From an uncultured Actinomycetes bacterium (GTDB taxonomy: Bacteria > Actinomycetota > Actinomycetes > Nanopelagicales > Nanopelagicaceae), in the NCBI GenBank assembly GCA_903827345.1, contig CAIKID010000301.1, positions 1 through 9,851 on the forward strand: a DNA stretch of 9,851 nt, written 5' to 3'. The notes under the pieces were generated by a model. It searched no databases. It had not been told where the DNA came from and was given only the letters and a program-made list of their open reading frames with translations. A program made the position numbers and the translations under genes. This document shows, in pieces, positions 6,498 to 9,851 of this stretch (position 1 is the stretch's first letter; each line of letters opens with the position of its first letter).

Positions 6498-7616
6498 TTA
6501 GGCATGGTGCACCATCGATACTTGCCTGGTGGCTTTGGAAAGCCATTCTGGATTTATTTCTACACCCCAACCTGGATCAGAGGGAATTGTTGCCTGACCT
6601 GATTCGATCTTAAAAGGAGCTCCCAAAAATAACTCTTGTTGCCATGGATAATAATCAGGACCCTCGATAGAAAATTCTAAATATTTACCAGCATTATCGA
6701 TAGCGCCTAGTAGATGCATCGTGCATATAGTGACAAGTGAAAGATTTGCTGAATGAGGGGTGACATGCAATCCGGCTTTTTTCGCCATTTCTACCACTTT
6801 GAGCGTTCTGCAGATCCCGCCCATATACATAACATCTGGTTGCACGATATCGACTGCGCGCATATCGATCATCCGCTGCCACGCAGTTAGGTCCCAATCT
6901 TGTTCTCCGCCTGTAACATCAAGGGCCAACGAATCCGTAACAGCCTTAGTTTCTTCGAGTTCCCAATATTTACACGGCTCTTCAAAATGTTCTATCCCTT
7001 CGGCTTCTAATAAATGGCCAACTTCGATTGCGCGTTTTGGCGAGAAGCCACTGTTGCCATCGACCAATTTGGATATCCCAGAGCCCAGTGCGCGAGAAAC
7101 TACAGGCACGACCTCTTCGGTGCGGCCTGGCCATTCGTCCACATCTGCTCCACATTCGGCTCCAACGCGCCATTTAAATGCGTCAAATCCATATAAATCC
7201 CTAAGAACTACCAATCTTTCTGCTTCCTCGTGAGGGGTTATGTCACGTTTCATCGACGAGGCATATGCGCGCAATTTTTGTGGTTTGCCACCTAACAGTT
7301 CTACGACGGGCTTGTTCTCTGCTTTACCCCGGAGGTCCCAAAGCGCCGTATCTAAACCGGCGCTAGCTCTACAACGGTAACTACCAGGATATTTGTGTTC
7401 CTTGACTTCGACTCTATCAATTAAAAAACCGATGTCATCGGCTGGTTGACCCAAGACCCATGGAGCAACTTGACGATGGAAAACCTGGGCTGTGATGTCG
7501 GCATTGTATGTTGAGGTCTGCCCCCATCCAGTCAAACCTTCATCGGTGGTTACATGTACGAAGCAGACAAATTCATTGGAAAATGTTTCGAGTTTGGCTA
7601 TTTTTCCAAAACTCAT
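6498..7616 (-). CDS. Enolase-superfamily enzyme, mandelate racemase subgroup (probable sugar-acid dehydratase)
   Basis: This 372-residue protein has the capping domain (about 1-115) and barrel of the mandelate racemase/muconate lactonising family. Metal ligands are D186 (VDGNSGF), E212 (FEEP) and E238 (GGEQ). The His-Asp dyad of the mandelate racemase subgroup is H288 (TPHSAN) with D261 (VQPDVMYMGG), separated by 27 residues as in mandelate racemase. On the second strand the motif is K148-W-R150, a KxR rather than the KxK of mandelate racemase. Enzymes of this type abstract the proton alpha to a carboxylate, and in sugar catabolism they mostly dehydrate aldonic or aldaric acids to 2-keto-3-deoxy acids. 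The exact substrate cannot be read. Its ATG overlaps the ABC ATPase stop as ATGA, and GAAGG lies 7 nt before it, so dehydration is tied to uptake. It appears to be the last gene of unit B. Confidence 0.92.
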   Translation of the reverse strand: MSFGKIAKLETFSNEFVCFVHVTTDEGLTGWGQTSTYNADITAQVFHRQVAPWVLGQPADDIGFLIDRVEVKEHKYPGSYRCRASAGLDTALWDLRGKAENKPVVELLGGKPQKLRAYASSMKRDITPHEEAERLVVLRDLYGFDAFKWRVGAECGADVDEWPGRTEEVVPVVSRALGSGISKLVDGNSGFSPKRAIEVGHLLEAEGIEHFEEPCKYWELEETKAVTDSLALDVTGGEQDWDLTAWQRMIDMRAVDIVQPDVMYMGGICRTLKVVEMAKKAGLHVTPHSANLSLVTICTMHLLGAIDNAGKYLEFSIEGPDYYPWQQELFLGAPFKIESGQATIPSDPGWGVEINPEWLSKATRQVSMVHHA

Positions 7617-8662
7617 CCCAAAGCCTTCACGAATACTGGCAAATCCAATAACGAAACTTTTACTTTTGCTCCAGCCGTCAGGCCCACTGCATCAGGGCTC
7701 GGTAATTGTGCGGTGATGCGAGAACCGTCGGCCATAGAAATACTTAATCGGCACGAAGATCCTAGAAAACTCACAGAAAATATTCTTGCATTACCAGAAT
7801 TACTTGCAACTACATCAATACTTTCTGGGCGTACCAACGCAATACCTTCCCCCGATGTAATTGATCCCGGCAACGTCTTTACGACTCCTCCTAAAATTTC
7901 AATGGAGCCTCCAGAAACTTTTCCAGATATCGGATTGGTCAAGCCCACAAATTCTGCAACGAACGCGGTCTTGGGACGGTCATAAAGTTCTGCCGGAGCA
8001 GCGATTTGCTCTAACTGGCCATTACGCATAACTCCAACACGATCGGCAATGCTGAGAGCTTCCTCTTGATCATGAGTCACGAATAATGTGGTCGTGCCCA
8101 ATTCCATTTGAATTCGACGAATTTCTTCACGTAACTGAGTACGTACCTTTGCGTCAAGTGCTGACAGCGGTTCATCTAAAAGTAGAACTTTGGGGGAAAT
8201 TGCAAGAGCACGCGCCAGCGCTACTCGCTGCTGCTGTCCGCCAGATAATTGATAAGGAAAGTGGTTTGCATGCGAAGATAAGCCAACGAGTTCCAACAAT
8301 TCGTTCGAGCGGGACGAACGATTGTCACCAGTTGTTTTGTGGGCGCGGAGTTTTAGGCCGTATTCAACATTTTCACGAGCCGTCATATGCGGAAATAATG
8401 AATAAGCCTGGAAAACCATGCCCATTCCGCGCTTATTAGCATTTTGGAACGTTATATCTTTATCAGAAACAATCATTTTGCCACGATCGAGTTCCTGCAG
8501 ACCGGCCAAGGCGCGAAGCGCTGTAGTTTTTCCGCATCCCGAAGGACCAAGTAGTGCCACAAGCTCGCCTTCGGCGATATCAAGACTAAACCCATCGAGG
8601 GCTTTGACCTTGCCGAAGTACTTAGCTAGGTCAACTAACTGTACATATGCTGATGCGCTCAA
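7613..8662 (-). CDS. ABC transporter ATP-binding protein, PotA/FbpC type with TOBE domain
   Basis: The 349-residue protein has Walker A GPSGCGKT at 39-46, Q-loop VFQAYSLF at 83-90, signature LSGGQQQR at 139-146, Walker B VLLLDEP at 159-165, D-loop SALD and H-loop His197. A TOBE-type regulatory domain fills about residues 240-345 (VRPESIDV at 277-284 is a common element). This is the cytoplasmic ATPase of the MOI/CUT1-like import group, whose members take up polyamines, ferric iron, thiamine, sulfate, phosphonates and some sugars or sugar phosphates. The start is TTG at 8662, because no in-frame ATG exists that would keep the conserved first strand, and AAAAGGA lies 8 nt upstream. It follows the permease by 27 bp and overlaps the dehydratase start by 4 nt. 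Function as importer ATPase is certain; the substrate is not. Confidence 0.95.
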   Translation of the reverse strand: MSASAYVQLVDLAKYFGKVKALDGFSLDIAEGELVALLGPSGCGKTTALRALAGLQELDRGKMIVSDKDITFQNANKRGMGMVFQAYSLFPHMTARENVEYGLKLRAHKTTGDNRSSRSNELLELVGLSSHANHFPYQLSGGQQQRVALARALAISPKVLLLDEPLSALDAKVRTQLREEIRRIQMELGTTTLFVTHDQEEALSIADRVGVMRNGQLEQIAAPAELYDRPKTAFVAEFVGLTNPISGKVSGGSIEILGGVVKTLPGSITSGEGIALVRPESIDVVASNSGNARIFSVSFLGSSCRLSISMADGSRITAQLPSPDAVGLTAGAKVKVSLLDLPVFVKALG

Positions 8663-8670
8663 CGTATGGG

Positions 8671-8677
8671 TCCTTTT
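8671..8677 (-). promoter_or_regulatory. Ribosome binding site for the TTG-started ATPase
   Basis: AAAAGGA on the minus strand ends 8 nt before the TTG at 8662, inside the short gap after the permease stop. It supports the non-ATG start. Confidence 0.6.
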
Positions 8678-8689
8678 CTATTAGATTCT

Positions 8690-9484
8690 TTAGGCAACAT
8701 CGACGTCAAGGACTGCTCTATGACGCTTTTTAGTGGGGATAAGTAGCAGTATGAACAGAACAAAGAGAAGCGAAGCCACCGAAACTGCGACGGCAACGTT
8801 CCCATTTGATCGTCCAATCTGAGCAATAACAACTTGGAATGTTTTATAGTTGAGAATATTTGAAATCGTATATTCACCAAGTACTAAAGCAATCGCTATA
8901 AAGGAACCATTAATAATTCCGGTTTTAATGGTGGGCATGATAATTCCAAAAATAATCCGTGAAGTATTGGCTCCTAACGTTTGAGCAGCTTCGGCCAAAG
9001 TATGGATATCAACAGAATCCAAGGACGCGGATAGCGAGCGGTAGGTGTAGGGCAAAATCAACATTGTGTAAACACCAAATAAAGTGATGGGAGATTCGGT
9101 TAGATGAATAGAAATCCATCTATATAACGGTGCAATACCGACAACAATTACTATCGCAGGGATTGCAAGTGGGAGTAAACAAATGAGTTCAAATGCCCGA
9201 CGCAATTTGGGCAATTTGAGATGTACCCAGATCGCCGTTGGTACAATAAGAAAAAGAATAAGCGCCATAACGATTCCAGCAGTTGTGAGAGAACGAACAA
9301 TGGCTGGAAAAAGATCTGGCTGCGTGGTTATGGCTTTCCAGGATTCTAATGTTCGCCCAGGGCGAGCCATCGCAAAATGCTTCGTGGAAAAATCAAGCAT
9401 GGCATAAAGCGGAACCAGTAAATAGAGGGATACTAGAAATATGATTGTCCAACGCCATAGGCGGGTGCCCCAGGATTGCTTCAT
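8690..9484 (-). CDS. ABC transporter permease, PotC/PhnV-like
   Basis: This inner-membrane subunit has about 264 residues and six hydrophobic segments. With numbering from the chosen start these are near 13-31, 65-87, 100-119, 131-147, 188-205 and 230-250. The cytoplasmic coupling loop that docks on the ATPase carries the EAA motif, LAEAAQTLGANTSRIIFG followed by IIMP, at about 163-184. Length and layout match the second permease of spermidine/putrescine, iron or phosphonate-type importers. An in-frame ATG exists at 9499, but the one at 9484 is preferred because it overlaps the preceding permease's TGA as ATGA, the same arrangement seen at other junctions here, and no Shine-Dalgarno precedes 9499. 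The charged tail ends in a short variable stretch. It forms a heterodimer channel with the upstream permease. Confidence 0.9.
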   Translation of the reverse strand: MKQSWGTRLWRWTIIFLVSLYLLVPLYAMLDFSTKHFAMARPGRTLESWKAITTQPDLFPAIVRSLTTAGIVMALILFLIVPTAIWVHLKLPKLRRAFELICLLPLAIPAIVIVVGIAPLYRWISIHLTESPITLFGVYTMLILPYTYRSLSASLDSVDIHTLAEAAQTLGANTSRIIFGIIMPTIKTGIINGSFIAIALVLGEYTISNILNYKTFQVVIAQIGRSNGNVAVAVSVASLLFVLFILLLIPTKKRHRAVLDVDVA

Positions 9485-9851
9485 CGTTGCTTTTCCCATT
9501 TGGTGACTCTGCGACGCAGGAGTGTATACAAAGTCATGGCAATGATGACAACTACAACCATTACGAAAGATAGAGCTTTAGCCTCAGTCGGATTAGCTCC
9601 ACCAACTTCACTAGATAGCGCGCTAGAAATTTCTAGTGGGGTCAAGAAGTCCGCCATGCTAATTAACGTGTTCGCAGTGGCATACGCCGAAAACGAATTA
9701 ACAAACAGCAGTAAGGCGGCACCGACAAAAGATGGCGTCAAAATTGGAATGCCTACGCGGAGCCAGTATTCCCAAGCTTTGCCGCCCAAGGCATCTGAAG
9801 CTTCCCGCCACTGTGGTTTCATATTTTGTAAAGTGGGCAGAAAAACTAAAA
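9481..9851 (-). CDS. ABC transporter permease, PotB-like, N-terminal part outside window
   Basis: The last 122 residues of a permease are visible, and the frame is open to the window edge, so the gene begins further right. The visible part starts LVFLPTLQNM and continues into the EAA coupling loop (REASDALGGKAWEYWLRVGIPIL), which is the usual spacing before the last two membrane helices. Two strong hydrophobic segments follow (PSFVGAALLLFVNSF and a Val-rich one, ALSFVMVVVVIIAM), and the protein ends in a basic tail, RRRVTKWEKQR. The internal Met at 9822 is not a start because coding similarity continues upstream of it. It is the first permease in the order permease-permease-ATPase. A substrate-binding protein gene would be expected beyond the right edge. 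Confidence 0.9.
   Translation of the reverse strand, partial: LVFLPTLQNMKPQWREASDALGGKAWEYWLRVGIPILTPSFVGAALLLFVNSFSAYATANTLISMADFLTPLEISSALSSEVGGANPTEAKALSFVMVVVVIIAMTLYTLLRRRVTKWEKQR

Noticed and set aside
6760..7233. Long plus-strand open frame opposite the dehydratase
   Set aside because: Antisense to a gene with all catalytic residues; Ser/Thr-rich translation without motifs.
7554..7985. Plus-strand open frame opposite the ATPase C-terminal domain and the ATPase/dehydratase junction
   Set aside because: Antisense to the TOBE domain; no ribosome site or family signature.
8690..9499. Permease start at the ATG at 9499
   Set aside because: No Shine-Dalgarno precedes it and it gives a longer overlap; the ATG at 9484 makes the ATGA overlap seen at other junctions.
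1..9851. Insertion sequences, tRNAs, CRISPR repeats, riboswitches
   Set aside because: Coding sequence fills almost the whole window; no transposase-like frame, array or structured leader longer than 63 bp exists.

Overview
The window is a bacterial carbohydrate-catabolism locus of nine genes, eight on the minus strand and one on the plus strand. G+C looks to be about 45-50% by eye. Coding density is very high and most neighbouring genes overlap by 4 nt. No mobile element, RNA gene or CRISPR array is visible. The moderate G+C, the fused aldolase/short-chain dehydrogenase, the split transketolase and a possibly leaderless regulator would fit a streamlined actinobacterium of the freshwater kind. 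That is a loose inference and no marker gene here settles it.

Layout, read in transcription order. Unit A (minus strand, 5629 down to 1 and beyond) holds five genes: an MtnA-family aldose-1-phosphate isomerase, a class II aldolase fused to an SDR dehydrogenase, a split transketolase (N-terminal then C-terminal subunit), and a RuBisCO-like protein (RLP) cut by the window's left edge. The RLP starts with GTG. A GntR/HutC-type regulator (plus strand, 5693-6439) is divergent from unit A across 63 bp that carry a perfect 6-3-6 inverted repeat. Unit B (minus strand, from beyond 9851 down to 6498) holds two ABC permease subunits of the PotB/PotC type (the first cut by the right edge), their ATPase, and an enolase-superfamily sugar-acid dehydratase. 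Unit B meets gntR tail to tail, and its promoter and any binding protein lie outside the window.

How they may work together: unit B imports a small, probably anionic or polyhydroxylated compound, and its last gene dehydrates a sugar acid. Unit A would turn a sugar phosphate into central metabolites: MtnA-like isomerisation to a ketose 1-phosphate, aldol cleavage to DHAP plus an aldehyde, aldehyde oxidation by the SDR, and C2 transfer by the transketolase. The RLP would do an enolisation, isomerisation or decarboxylation step. The RLP has Met where RuBisCO has Lys177 and His where it has the metal ligand Glu204, so it should not fix CO2. Each fold has precedent: the DHAP shunt, Bacillus methionine salvage, the apiose/apionate pathways and split transketolases for unusual sugars. 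I know of no described pathway that uses this exact set. Unit A is the best candidate here for an undescribed pathway.
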